From Streptomyces sp. NBC_00273 (lineage in GTDB: Bacteria > Actinomycetota > Actinomycetes > Streptomycetales > Streptomycetaceae), in contig NZ_CP108067.1 of assembly GCF_036178145.1 (NCBI RefSeq), positions 7,081,501-7,145,500 on the forward strand: a DNA stretch of 64,000 nt. Reading direction: 5' to 3'. The notes under the pieces were generated by a model. The model was not told the DNA's origin and searched no databases. It saw nothing but the letters and a program-made list of their open reading frames with translations. The position numbers and the translations under genes were made by a program. Of this stretch, positions 32,490 to 39,719 are shown one piece after another (the first letter of the stretch is position 1; the number at the start of each line of letters is the position of its first letter).

Positions 32490-32515
32490 CAGCCAATAGG
32501 AGCTTCAATGGGCCC

Positions 32516-33163
32516 GTGCAGTGGGAAGCGATCACATGGCAGCGGATGGCCGAGCGGCTCGCCGGTCACCTCGACGACCCCGGCCGTGCCCCCGGGCCGG
32601 GCAGTTGGCAGCGGGTGGGCATCGACGGCGCCCCCGCCGCCGAGACCGGCGTGCTCGCCGGTCGGCTCGCCGAAGCGCTGCGACTGCGCGGCCGCCCGTC
32701 CCTGGTGGTGCCGGCCGACGGCTTCCTACGGCCGGCCTCCCTCCGCTTCGAGTTCGGCCGGCAGGACGTGGACTCCTACCTCGGCGGCTGGTACGACACG
32801 GCCGCGCTCTGGCGGGAGGTCTTCGGCCCGACCGACCCCGGCGGCAGCGGGCGGGTGCTGCCGGACCTCTGGGACCCGGTGACCGACCGGGCGACCCGCA
32901 GTCCGTACGTCGCGCTCCCGCCCGGCGGCGTGCTGCTCGTGCACGGCCCGCTGCTGCTGGGCCACTGGTTCCCCTTCGACCTCAGCGTCCACATCCGGCT
33001 CTCCGCCGGCGCGCTCGCCCGCCGCACCGAGGAGTCCGCGCGCTGGACGCTGCCCGCCTTCGCGCGCTACGAGGCCGACACCGAACCGGGGTCGGCCGCC
33101 GATGCGGTGGTCCGGGCCGACGACCCCCGCCACCCCGCCTGGACCGGCATCCGCAGCAGCTGA
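32516..33163 (+). CDS. Uridine kinase-like protein with degenerate P-loop
   Basis: This 215-residue protein has the overall pattern of uridine kinase-like P-loop proteins (EAITWQRMAERLA; VVPADGFLRPASLRFEFG; SYLGGWYDTAALWREV; LLVHGPLLLGHWFPFDL). The expected GxxGxGK[ST] reads IDGAPAAETG, with no Lys-Ser/Thr, so ATP binding as in true kinases is doubtful. The GTG at 32516 is the first plausible in-frame start. The IS110 element ends 11 bp upstream, so the native promoter and Shine-Dalgarno have been moved away; AGGAG at 32498-32502 from the IS end stands 13 nt off. It converges on psuK, 33 bp away. Confidence 0.7.
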   Translation: MQWEAITWQRMAERLAGHLDDPGRAPGPGSWQRVGIDGAPAAETGVLAGRLAEALRLRGRPSLVVPADGFLRPASLRFEFGRQDVDSYLGGWYDTAALWREVFGPTDPGGSGRVLPDLWDPVTDRATRSPYVALPPGGVLLVHGPLLLGHWFPFDLSVHIRLSAGALARRTEESARWTLPAFARYEADTEPGSAADAVVRADDPRHPAWTGIRSS

Positions 33164-33196
33164 CGGGCCGGTCCGGTCCGACCGCCAGGGCACCCG

Positions 33197-34096
33197 CTAC
33201 GGCCGCCCGCCCGGCCGGGTCACCGCCAGGGCCGCGGCCCGGCACCCGGCGCGGGCGGCCTCGGCCGGGTCCGCGCCCTCCAGCCGGGCCGCGAGGAAGC
33301 CCCCGGTGAAGGCGTCCCCGGCGCCCGTGGAGTCCACCGCCTCGACCGGCTCCGCCCTGACCTCGGCGGTGACCCGGCCGCGTTCGGCGATCAGCGCCCC
33401 GGCCGCGCCGCGGGTCACCACCACCAATGGCACCCGCAGGCTGAGCTCCGCCGCCGCGCGGGCCACCCCCGTCGGCTCCGGCAGCCCGGCCAGCAGCCGG
33501 GCCTCGTCCTCGTTCGGCAGCAGTACGTCCACCCCCGCCACGGCGTCCAGGAAGCGCTGCGGCCCCAGGCCCGCCAGGAATCCGGCCGAGGCGGGGTCCA
33601 CGCTCACCTGCACCCCCCGGGTCCGGGCCGCCCGCAGTGCGATCACGGCCAGCTCCCGGCTGCTGTCGGCGAAGAACAGGTAACCGGACAGGTGGAGATG
33701 GGACGCCCCGTCCAGCAGGGAGGGGTTCCAGTCGGCCGGGCACAGCCGCAGCGAGGCCCCGCTGTCGGTCAGGAACGTCCGCTCCGCGTCCTTGCCGACC
33801 AGCGCGACCACCGTCCCGGTCGGCTCCTGCGCGTCGACCACCAGCCGCGGCCGCACCCCCGCGTCCACCAGTGCCCGCTCGTGCCAGCGCGCCGACTCGG
33901 CGCCCACCCGCGCCAGGAGCCGTACCTCGGCGGTCCCCGTACGGGCCGCCCAGCAGGCCGCGTTGGCCCCGGCGCCGCCCGGCAGGGTCCGGATGCGGGC
34001 CGCCGTGTCCGTGGCCGGAGCAAGTGGCTCCGGATGTATGGCCACCACGTCGGTCACCACGTCCCCGACGACGAGCAGCGCCCCCGGCCCGGTCAC
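33197..34096 (-). CDS. psuK: PfkB-family kinase, probably pseudouridine kinase
   Basis: This 299-residue PfkB/ribokinase-family sugar kinase has an N-terminal LPGGAGANAACWAARTG nucleoside-binding segment and the C-terminal DSTGAGDAFTGGFLAARL with the catalytic Asp in GAGD. Its GTG overlaps the stop of the downstream-encoded partner psuG by 4 bp (GTGA), so they are co-translated in the order psuG-psuK. PsuK phosphorylates pseudouridine at the 5' position, and PsuG then splits the product to uracil and ribose 5-phosphate. The assignment rests on this coupling; the kinase alone could be another PfkB member. Confidence 0.85.
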   Translation of the reverse strand: MTGPGALLVVGDVVTDVVAIHPEPLAPATDTAARIRTLPGGAGANAACWAARTGTAEVRLLARVGAESARWHERALVDAGVRPRLVVDAQEPTGTVVALVGKDAERTFLTDSGASLRLCPADWNPSLLDGASHLHLSGYLFFADSSRELAVIALRAARTRGVQVSVDPASAGFLAGLGPQRFLDAVAGVDVLLPNEDEARLLAGLPEPTGVARAAAELSLRVPLVVVTRGAAGALIAERGRVTAEVRAEPVEAVDSTGAGDAFTGGFLAARLEGADPAEAARAGCRAAALAVTRPGGRP

Positions 34097-35025
34097 GCCC
34101 GTGCCGCCCAGGCCCCCGCGATCCGGGCACCGAGCCGCACGTTGCCGCGCACCGCCGCCAGGTTCGCCTCCAGCGAGGCCCCGGCCGTCGCCCGTGCCAA
34201 GAACCCCAGCAGGAACGGCGTCACCGCCTGCCCCGTGATCCCGCGCTCGTGGCACTCGGCGAGCGCCTCCGCCAGTACCCGGTCGTGCAGCTCCGGATCC
34301 AGCTGCTCCTCCCGCGCCACCGGATTGGCCACCAGCAGCGCCGAGTCCGCACCGCCCAGCGCGTCCTGGGCGGCCATCACCGCGGCGACCTCCTCGGGCC
34401 CGTGCACCGTCCAGTCCACCGGCTCGCCCGAGTCGGCCAGATAGAACCCGGGGAAGCGGTCCGTCCCGTAGCCGAGCACCCCCACCCCCAGCGTCTCCAG
34501 CCGCTGCAACGTGCCGGGCACGTCCAGGATCGACTTCACCCCCGCGCACACCACGGTGATCCGCGTCCGGGCCAGCAGCGACAGGTCCGCCGACTCGTCC
34601 TGCGTCTGCGCCCACTCCCGGTGCACGCCGCCCAGCCCGCCCGTGGCGAAGACCCGCAGGCCCGCCCGGGCGGCGAGGAAGGCCGTCGCGGACACCGTCG
34701 TGGCACCGGTCGCCCCCGTCGCCAGCGCGGGAGCCAGATCCCGGTGGCCGAGCTTGCGCACGCCCTCGCCGCCCGCGATCCGCTCCAACTGCGCCTTGTC
34801 CAGGCCCGCGTACGCCACCCCGTCCAGGACCGCGATCGTCGCCGGAATCGCACCCTCCGCACGCACCAGGGCCTCCAGTTCGAGGCCCACTGCCAGGTTG
34901 CGGGGGCGGGGCAGACCGTGCGCGATGATCGTCGACTCCAGGGCCACCACGGGCTCCCCCCGGGCGAGCGCCTCGCGTACCTCTGCGGACAGGACCGGGA
35001 TCTCAGATGCTCTGTGCTGTGACAT
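34093..35025 (-). CDS. psuG: Pseudouridine-5'-phosphate glycosidase
   Basis: This 310-residue protein has the conserved blocks ALESTIIAHGLPRP (Glu30) and VVCAGVKSILD (Lys164), corresponding to the catalytic Glu and covalent Lys of characterised PsuG enzymes, together with TVSATAFLAARAG and VFATGGLGGVHR. It reversibly cleaves the C-C glycosidic bond of pseudouridine 5'-phosphate, the step that recycles the modified nucleoside from RNA turnover. The ATG at 35025 follows GGATGGGG. The 82-bp region to the divergent methyltransferase gene must hold the promoter. Confidence 0.95.
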   Translation of the reverse strand: MSQHRASEIPVLSAEVREALARGEPVVALESTIIAHGLPRPRNLAVGLELEALVRAEGAIPATIAVLDGVAYAGLDKAQLERIAGGEGVRKLGHRDLAPALATGATGATTVSATAFLAARAGLRVFATGGLGGVHREWAQTQDESADLSLLARTRITVVCAGVKSILDVPGTLQRLETLGVGVLGYGTDRFPGFYLADSGEPVDWTVHGPEEVAAVMAAQDALGGADSALLVANPVAREEQLDPELHDRVLAEALAECHERGITGQAVTPFLLGFLARATAGASLEANLAAVRGNVRLGARIAGAWAARA

Positions 35026-35107
35026 GTCCCCATCCATGGCACGGGATCGGCGCCCCCAAACGCTCTCCCGCCACACCCGTCCCAACCTGTCCGAGTAGCG
35101 TTCCCCC

Positions 35108-35878
35108 ATGGACACGCGCGGCTTCTACGACGAGCTGGCCGACCGCTACGACCTCATCTACGCCGACTGGGACGCGAGCACCGCCCGCCAGGGCCGGGCC
35201 CTCGACGCCCTGCTCACCGCCGCGCTGGGCCCCGGACCGCACACCGTGCTCGACAACGCCTGCGGCATCGGAACCCAGTCGCTGGGCCTTGCCGCACTGG
35301 GGCATCGGGTCACCGGGACCGACCTGAGCCCCGCCTCCGTGGCCCGCGCCGCCCGCGAGGCCGCACAGCGCTCGTTCGCCCTCCCCGTCGCCGTCGCCGA
35401 CATGCGGGCCCTGCCCTTCGCGGACGCCTCCTTCGACGCCGTGGTCTGCGCCGACAACGCGCTGCCGCACCTGCTCACCGCCGAGGACGTGTGCGCCGCG
35501 CTGGCCGAAACCCGGCGGGTGCTGCGGCCCGGCGGACTGCTGCTGCTCTCCACCCGTCCGTACGGCGAACTGCTCGGGGCCCGCCCGCAGAGCGAGGCCC
35601 CGCGCGTCCGCACCGGCCCCGACGGGCGGACCATCACCTTCCAGCTGTGGCAGTGGCACGCCGACGGGGAGCGGTACGACGTGGAGCTCTTCCAGCTGCT
35701 GCCGACCGGTGACACCTGGACCACGCGGACGTCGAGCGCCACGTACTGGGCGCTGCCGGAGGGGGAGACGGCCGGGTACGTCCGACGGGTCGGGTTCGCC
35801 GACCCGCTCTGGCACGCACCGGCGGACACCGGCTTCCACCAGCCGGTACTCGCCGCCAGGCGCCCGGCAGGGCCGTGA
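35108..35878 (+). CDS. Class I SAM-dependent methyltransferase
   Basis: This 256-residue protein has the start RGFYDELADRYDLIYADWD, motif I VLDNACGIGTQSLGLAALG (about residues 45-63), the acidic post-I GTDLSPASV and DMRALPFADASFDAVVCADNALPHL. The presence of ARLRP-like and beta-rich C-terminal segments fits small-molecule methyltransferases; the substrate is unknown. TAGCGT lies 7 nt upstream of the ATG, a position that suggests a leaderless transcript. Confidence 0.88.
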   Translation: MDTRGFYDELADRYDLIYADWDASTARQGRALDALLTAALGPGPHTVLDNACGIGTQSLGLAALGHRVTGTDLSPASVARAAREAAQRSFALPVAVADMRALPFADASFDAVVCADNALPHLLTAEDVCAALAETRRVLRPGGLLLLSTRPYGELLGARPQSEAPRVRTGPDGRTITFQLWQWHADGERYDVELFQLLPTGDTWTTRTSSATYWALPEGETAGYVRRVGFADPLWHAPADTGFHQPVLAARRPAGP

Positions 35879-35975
35879 CGGGGGCGGGCGCTGGACAGGA
35901 TGACTCGTCCGGCGGGCCGTTCCTGGACGCTGTGGTCACCGCTTCGCGCGGCGGGCCGCACTAGGCTGGCGCGGC

Positions 35976-36344
35976 ATGAGCACCAGTGATCACTCCCCCG
36001 CCCCCGCCTCCTTCTCCGTTTCCGTCGCGGACGTCGAACTGGAGGCGGACGACCTCGACCCCGAGCAGATCGTCTCCGGCGAGCCCGTCGTGACGGGCAA
36101 GGTCCTGTGGGAGTCGGCGGACGGCAAGCAGGTGCGCGGGATCTGGCAGATCACCCCCGGTGTCGTTACCGACGTCGAGGCGAACGAGCTCTTCGTGGTG
36201 GTCAGCGGCCGCGCCACCGTCGAGGTCGAGGGCGGCGAGACCCTGGAGGTCGGCCCCGGCTCCGCCTGCGTGCTCCGGGAGGGCGACCGGACCACCTGGA
36301 CCGTGCACGAGACGCTGCGCAAGGCCTACCACATCAGCTACTGA
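35976..36344 (+). CDS. Cupin_3-type protein
   Basis: This 122-residue protein consists of one cupin domain of the Cupin_3 class. The pattern is KVLWESADGKQVRGIWQITPG, then ANELFVVVSGRATVEVEGGETLEVGPGSACVLREGDRTTWTVHE. The usual first-motif His residues are absent, so metal binding may differ. Related proteins are of unknown function or resemble ureidoglycine aminohydrolase cupins. TAGGCT lies 8 nt before the ATG, suggesting a near-leaderless start. It converges on an MFS gene with an 11-bp overlap. Confidence 0.8.
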   Translation: MSTSDHSPAPASFSVSVADVELEADDLDPEQIVSGEPVVTGKVLWESADGKQVRGIWQITPGVVTDVEANELFVVVSGRATVEVEGGETLEVGPGSACVLREGDRTTWTVHETLRKAYHISY

Positions 36345-37668
36345 CGCCCTTCGCGGACGTGGGAGCGGACGCGGGTGCGGCCCCGGGCACGGGGTGGCGG
36401 CGCGCGGTGAACAGCGCGAGCGCCGCCATCGGCAACAGCAGCGCGGCGCCGACGGCGTTCAGCCAGCCGTAGCCCGCCCCGGACATGATGAGTCCGGCGG
36501 CCGCTCCGCCCACGCCGGCGGCCGCGTTCATCGTGAGGTCGCCCAGCCCCTGTACGGCGGCCCGCGCGGGCTGCGGCACCGAGTCCGTCAGCAGGGCCGA
36601 GCCGGACACCATCCCGGCGGACCAGCCGAGGCCGAGCAGGAAGAGGCCGAGCGCGCTGCGGCCGTGGCTGGGCCCGGCCGTTCCGGCGAGCAGCGCGGCG
36701 ACGGACAGGAGCCCCGCGGCCAGTCCGATCACGGAGAGCCGACCGAGCCGGTCCGCGAGCCAGCCCATCACGGGGGAGAAGGCGAACATGCCCGCGATGT
36801 GACCGCTGATCACCAGCCCGATGAGTTCCAGGCCGGCTCCGTGGTGACCCAGGTCCATCGGGGTCATCACCATGATCGAGACCATGGTGGTGTGCGACAC
36901 GGCGACGGTGAGCAGGGCGAGCCGGGCCCGCGGCGAGGCCTTCACTGCGGCGAAGCCGGCCCGCAGCGAGCGCCCTTCGCGGGTCTGCTCCTCGGGCGCG
37001 GCGAGCGCCCGGGCCGTCAGCAGCGGGTCGGGGCGCAGGAGCACGCCGATCAACGTGCCGGTGAGCAGGAAGACGACGGCGGCCCATACGAACGGGCCGG
37101 CCGTCTCGGGTATCGCGGTACCGGCGAAGCTGTGGCTGGCCGGTGCGGACAGGTTGGGCCCGAGCACCGCGCCGACGGTCGACGCCCAGACCACGACGGA
37201 GATGGCCCGGGCGCGGCGGTCCGGGGCCGCGAGGTCCGCGGCGGCGAACCGGGCCTGCAAGTTGGCGGAGGAGGCGGCGCCGAAGGCGGCCATGCCGAGC
37301 AGCAGCAGCGGGAAGCTCCCGATCGTGGCGGCGAGGACGACGAGGCCGGCTCCGGCGGCGCCGATCCCGTAGGCCAGGACCAGCCCGGGGCGACGGCCGC
37401 GCGCGTTCATCAGCGCGGCGAGCGGCAGTGAGACGAGGGCGGTGCCGATCACCGCGGCGGTGGAGGCGACGCCGGACAGCGCCTCGGTACCGCTGACCTC
37501 GGTGGCGAGTACGGGGGCCAGGGCGATGCTGATCGGCACGCCGAGGCCGCCGAGGACCTGGCTGGCCATGAGGACCCGGGAGGTGCGGCGCTGCAGCCGG
37601 GCCAGCTCGGGCGGGTCGAGGGGCAGCACGGGCCGGGCGGTGCCGGGCGAGGCGGTCACGGCGTACAC
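36334..37668 (-). CDS. MFS transporter
   Basis: This 444-residue integral membrane protein has about twelve hydrophobic helices and the short basic loop NARGRRPG between helices 2 and 3, a degenerate form of the MFS signature. A central loop around residues 215-240 contains acidic and basic residues. It resembles drug-export-type MFS proteins of actinobacteria; the substrate is unknown. The start is uncertain: GTG at 37668 and GTG at 37659 are both possible and neither has a good Shine-Dalgarno. The neighbouring ogt gene is on the same strand, 184 bp upstream. Confidence 0.85.
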   Translation of the reverse strand: MYAVTASPGTARPVLPLDPPELARLQRRTSRVLMASQVLGGLGVPISIALAPVLATEVSGTEALSGVASTAAVIGTALVSLPLAALMNARGRRPGLVLAYGIGAAGAGLVVLAATIGSFPLLLLGMAAFGAASSANLQARFAAADLAAPDRRARAISVVVWASTVGAVLGPNLSAPASHSFAGTAIPETAGPFVWAAVVFLLTGTLIGVLLRPDPLLTARALAAPEEQTREGRSLRAGFAAVKASPRARLALLTVAVSHTTMVSIMVMTPMDLGHHGAGLELIGLVISGHIAGMFAFSPVMGWLADRLGRLSVIGLAAGLLSVAALLAGTAGPSHGRSALGLFLLGLGWSAGMVSGSALLTDSVPQPARAAVQGLGDLTMNAAAGVGGAAAGLIMSGAGYGWLNAVGAALLLPMAALALFTARRHPVPGAAPASAPTSAKGVSS

Positions 37669-37852
37669 CGGCTGAGCGGGTGCGTGACACGGGGCGCGGG
37701 GGACGCGGGGAGGCCGGGTGCGGCGGCAGGAGTAGTCACCGCCGCAGTGTGCCAGTCCTTACCGCCCGGCGGAACCGTGCTGGAGCCCGGCCGCTCCGCG
37801 GTCCGGTCCGCAGTCCTGTCTGCGGGGCAGGCCCGCAGGTCAGGACCCTGTT

Positions 37853-38416
37853 TCAGAACAGCGGCTGTGGGAGCACGCCCTCCAGTGCGAGCAGCTGCCG
37901 CTTGGTCTCCACCCCACCGCCGAATCCGCCGATGCCCCCGTCGTTCTCCACGACCCGGTGGCAGGCCACCACCAGCGGAAGCGGGTTCGAGCCCATGGCG
38001 TTGCCCACGGCCTGGGCGGCGCCGGGCTGTCCGACGCGGGCGGCCAGCTCCCCGTAGCCGACGACCGATCCGTAGGGCACGGAGCGGTCCAGCTCCTGGA
38101 GCACCTGCCGGTTGAAGCCGGAGCTCAGGCGCCAGTCCAGCGGCAGCTCGAAGCGGCGCAGCGACCCCCCGAAGTACGCGGTGAGCTGGCGTATCGGCTC
38201 GGCCAGCAGCGCTTCCTCGCCCGGCGCGGGACGCCGGGCGTCGGCGCCGAGCCGGGAGACGAGCGGGCGGATCATCCTGTCGACCCGGTCCGGCTCGGCA
38301 TGGAACTCGACCCGGACCAGACCTTCCGGGGTCGCGGCCAGGAGCAGGGGCCCGATGTCGCTGGCGACGACGGTCCATTCGAGGTGCGGCCCGCGGGGCC
38401 GCTCGGTGCTGTCCAC
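37853..38416 (-). CDS. ogt: Methylated-DNA-[protein]-cysteine S-methyltransferase
   Basis: This 187-residue suicide repair protein transfers the methyl group from O6-methylguanine to its own cysteine. The C-terminal domain shows the recognition helix region VPYGSVVGYGELAARVGQPGA and the acceptor site VVACHRVV, with Cys152. The family's PCHRV reads ACHRV here, so the conserved Pro is Ala. VEFHAEPDR and the AYFGGSL segment belong to the N-terminal domain. The GTG at 38416 lies 6 nt behind the -10 box of a damage-type promoter, which both fixes the start and predicts induction by alkylation or other DNA damage. Confidence 0.92.
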   Translation of the reverse strand: MDSTERPRGPHLEWTVVASDIGPLLLAATPEGLVRVEFHAEPDRVDRMIRPLVSRLGADARRPAPGEEALLAEPIRQLTAYFGGSLRRFELPLDWRLSSGFNRQVLQELDRSVPYGSVVGYGELAARVGQPGAAQAVGNAMGSNPLPLVVACHRVVENDGGIGGFGGGVETKRQLLALEGVLPQPLF

Positions 38417-38422
38417 GCGTCC

Positions 38423-38444
38423 ACGGTACGACCCCCCACCGACA
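38423..38444 (-). promoter_or_regulatory. DNA-damage (RecA-NDp/PafBC-type) promoter of ogt
   Basis: Minus strand: TGTCGGTG (38444-38437), exactly 8 bp, TACCGT (38428-38423), then 6 nt to the GTG. A perfect match to the RecA-NDp core, with a leaderless geometry as for polA, uvrB and uvrC. Confidence 0.75.
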
Positions 38445-38480
38445 CGGCGGTGACGGTTGTGGATGTTGGCCACATCGCCC

Positions 38481-38504
38481 GCCCGACTGCCCGACTGCCC
38501 GACT
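38481..38504. repeat. Three tandem copies of an 8-bp unit
   Basis: GCCCGACT is repeated three times without interruption in the gap between ogt and the GDPD gene. It is a short slippage-prone tract and no function is suggested. Confidence 0.8.
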
Positions 38505-38540
38505 GCCGGTCCGCCAGTCCGCCCGGACCGGGGCCGGGGG

Positions 38541-39485
38541 TCAGAACCCGCCGACCGCGTCCCGGACCACGTCCGGGGCGTTGGTGATGATCCCGTCCAC
38601 CCCCATGGCCTCCACCTTCCGGGCGGTGGCCGCGTCGTCCACGATCCAGGTGTCCACCTCCATGGCCTTGCCGTGGGCGCCGCGCAGGTCGTGCACGGCC
38701 GAGACCCAGTCGGCCGAGATCGTCGTGTGCCACGGGTTGATGCGGTCGGTGAACTCCGCGTAGCGCGGCAGGTCCGCCACGGTGGGGGTGCCCAGGAAGG
38801 CCGTCACCAGGTCCGGGCGCAGCCCGTGCACGATGCGCACGGAGTCCGCGCTGAAGCTCTGCACCACCAGGCGCTGCGCGACGTGGCGCGCGTCGAGCCA
38901 GCCGGCCTCGTCCAGCACCTTCAGGGTCTGCTCCTCGATCCCCGGGTACAGCTCCGGCTTCTTGATCTCCAGCAGCAGCCGCTGACGGTTGCGCTGTACC
39001 CGGTCGAGGTACTGCCGCAGGCTCGGCACGGAGGCGCCCGCGTACTCGTCGCCGAACCAGCTGCCCGCGTCCAGCCCGGAGATCTCGGCCCAGGTGAAGT
39101 CCTGGACCTTCCAGGGCGCCCGGCCCGGGAACCGCTGCTCGACGTCGGTGGTCCGGGCCAGGGTGTCGTCGTGGATGACCACCAGCACGCCGTCCTTGGT
39201 GCGCTGCACGTCGTTCTCGACCCAGTCGAAGCCCATCTGCATCGCCAGGTCGATCGCGTCGAGGGTGTTCTCCGGGGCGTACGCGGAGGCCCCCCGGTGG
39301 GCGTACACGACAGGGCCCCCCAGCGCGGCCCGGCCGGCGCCGGTGCCGATCCCGGTGTCGGTGCCGGTGCCGGTGCCGGTGGTGGATCCGGGACCGGTGG
39401 CGGCGTACGAGGCCGTCCCGCCCAGCAGAGTGAGAGTGAAGCCCAGGAATGCGGCGGCGGCCGCGGCGGCGGGTCGGACGTACAT
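38541..39485 (-). CDS. Secreted glycerophosphodiester phosphodiesterase
   Basis: This 314-residue exported enzyme has a signal peptide (residues 1-29, AAAAAAFLGFTLTLLGG core) and a short Gly/Thr repeat linker (TGTGTGTDTGIGTG). The GDPD TIM-barrel has the catalytic His in YAHRGASAYAPENT, the metal-binding E-N-D in WVENDVQRTKDG, and the second His in VVIHDDTLART. It hydrolyses glycerophosphodiesters to glycerol 3-phosphate and an alcohol. Streptomyces homologues are linked to phosphate scavenging, but I see no clear PHO box upstream. The ATG at 39485 is 234 bp from the divergent uvrB. Confidence 0.93.
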   Translation of the reverse strand: MYVRPAAAAAAAFLGFTLTLLGGTASYAATGPGSTTGTGTGTDTGIGTGAGRAALGGPVVYAHRGASAYAPENTLDAIDLAMQMGFDWVENDVQRTKDGVLVVIHDDTLARTTDVEQRFPGRAPWKVQDFTWAEISGLDAGSWFGDEYAGASVPSLRQYLDRVQRNRQRLLLEIKKPELYPGIEEQTLKVLDEAGWLDARHVAQRLVVQSFSADSVRIVHGLRPDLVTAFLGTPTVADLPRYAEFTDRINPWHTTISADWVSAVHDLRGAHGKAMEVDTWIVDDAATARKVEAMGVDGIITNAPDVVRDAVGGF

Positions 39486-39691
39486 GTGCGTTCTCCTCGG
39501 GTCGTGAGCCCTGTTCCTGCGTCAGACGGGTGCGGAGCGGCAGACGTTGTGGCGATGCACTTCACCGCGATCATGGGGTTGAAGATCACTGAGCCGCCAC
39601 CGAACTACGACAAACGGACCAGAACGAATGACAGCGGTCCGGGCGGCCGGGAGCGGTCGGAGCGCGCCGCCGACCCGCGGGGGCGCGTGAG

Positions 39692-39713
39692 TGTCAGTGG
39701 GGGGTCGTACGGT
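39692..39713 (+). promoter_or_regulatory. DNA-damage (RecA-NDp/PafBC-type) promoter of uvrB
   Basis: TGTCAGTG (39692-39699), exactly 8 bp, TACGGT (39708-39713), then 6 nt to the ATG at 39720. A perfect core match with leaderless geometry. Confidence 0.78.
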
Positions 39714-39719
39714 TGACCC

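Larger units (their letters stand above)
31050..32504 (+). mobile_element. IS110-family insertion sequence, 1455 bp
   Basis: The borders are set by a CT core at 31048-31049 (left) and 32503-32504 (right). The right end preceding the core, ATAGGAG, recurs with its CT inside the left non-coding region. The eight bases just right of the left core, GACATTGA, recur there as their reverse complement. This is what is expected of donor guides in a bridge RNA. There are no terminal inverted repeats, as expected for IS110. One intact transposase gene is present with ~220 bp of left non-coding DNA and ~15 bp at the right. The element lies between divergent genes. Confidence 0.8.

Noticed and set aside
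31185..32505. Reading the 10-bp direct repeat ATAGGAGCTT (31185-31194 and 32496-32505) as the two borders of the IS
   Set aside because: It would leave only 74 bp in front of the transposase and ignore the match of GACATTGA to TCAATGTC. The left copy lies inside a 12-bp stem-loop where a donor guide is expected, so the border is placed at the CT core 31048-31049.
32508..32882. ATG at 32508 just after AGGAG as the start of the kinase-like gene
   Set aside because: It is out of frame with the conserved kinase sequence. The GTG at 32516 is in frame.
38481..38504. Tandem GCCCGACT units as a CRISPR or regulatory array
   Set aside because: Only three contiguous 8-bp units with no spacers; simple slippage explains them.
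39340..39385. TGTCGGTG in the GDPD linker as a damage promoter
   Set aside because: It lies in a coding GGTGCC/CCGGTG repeat and has no TAnnnT at 8-bp spacing.
39486..39719. A PHO box upstream of the GDPD gene
   Set aside because: GTTCA-like segments are present, but there is no pair of 11-bp GTTCACC-type direct repeats.
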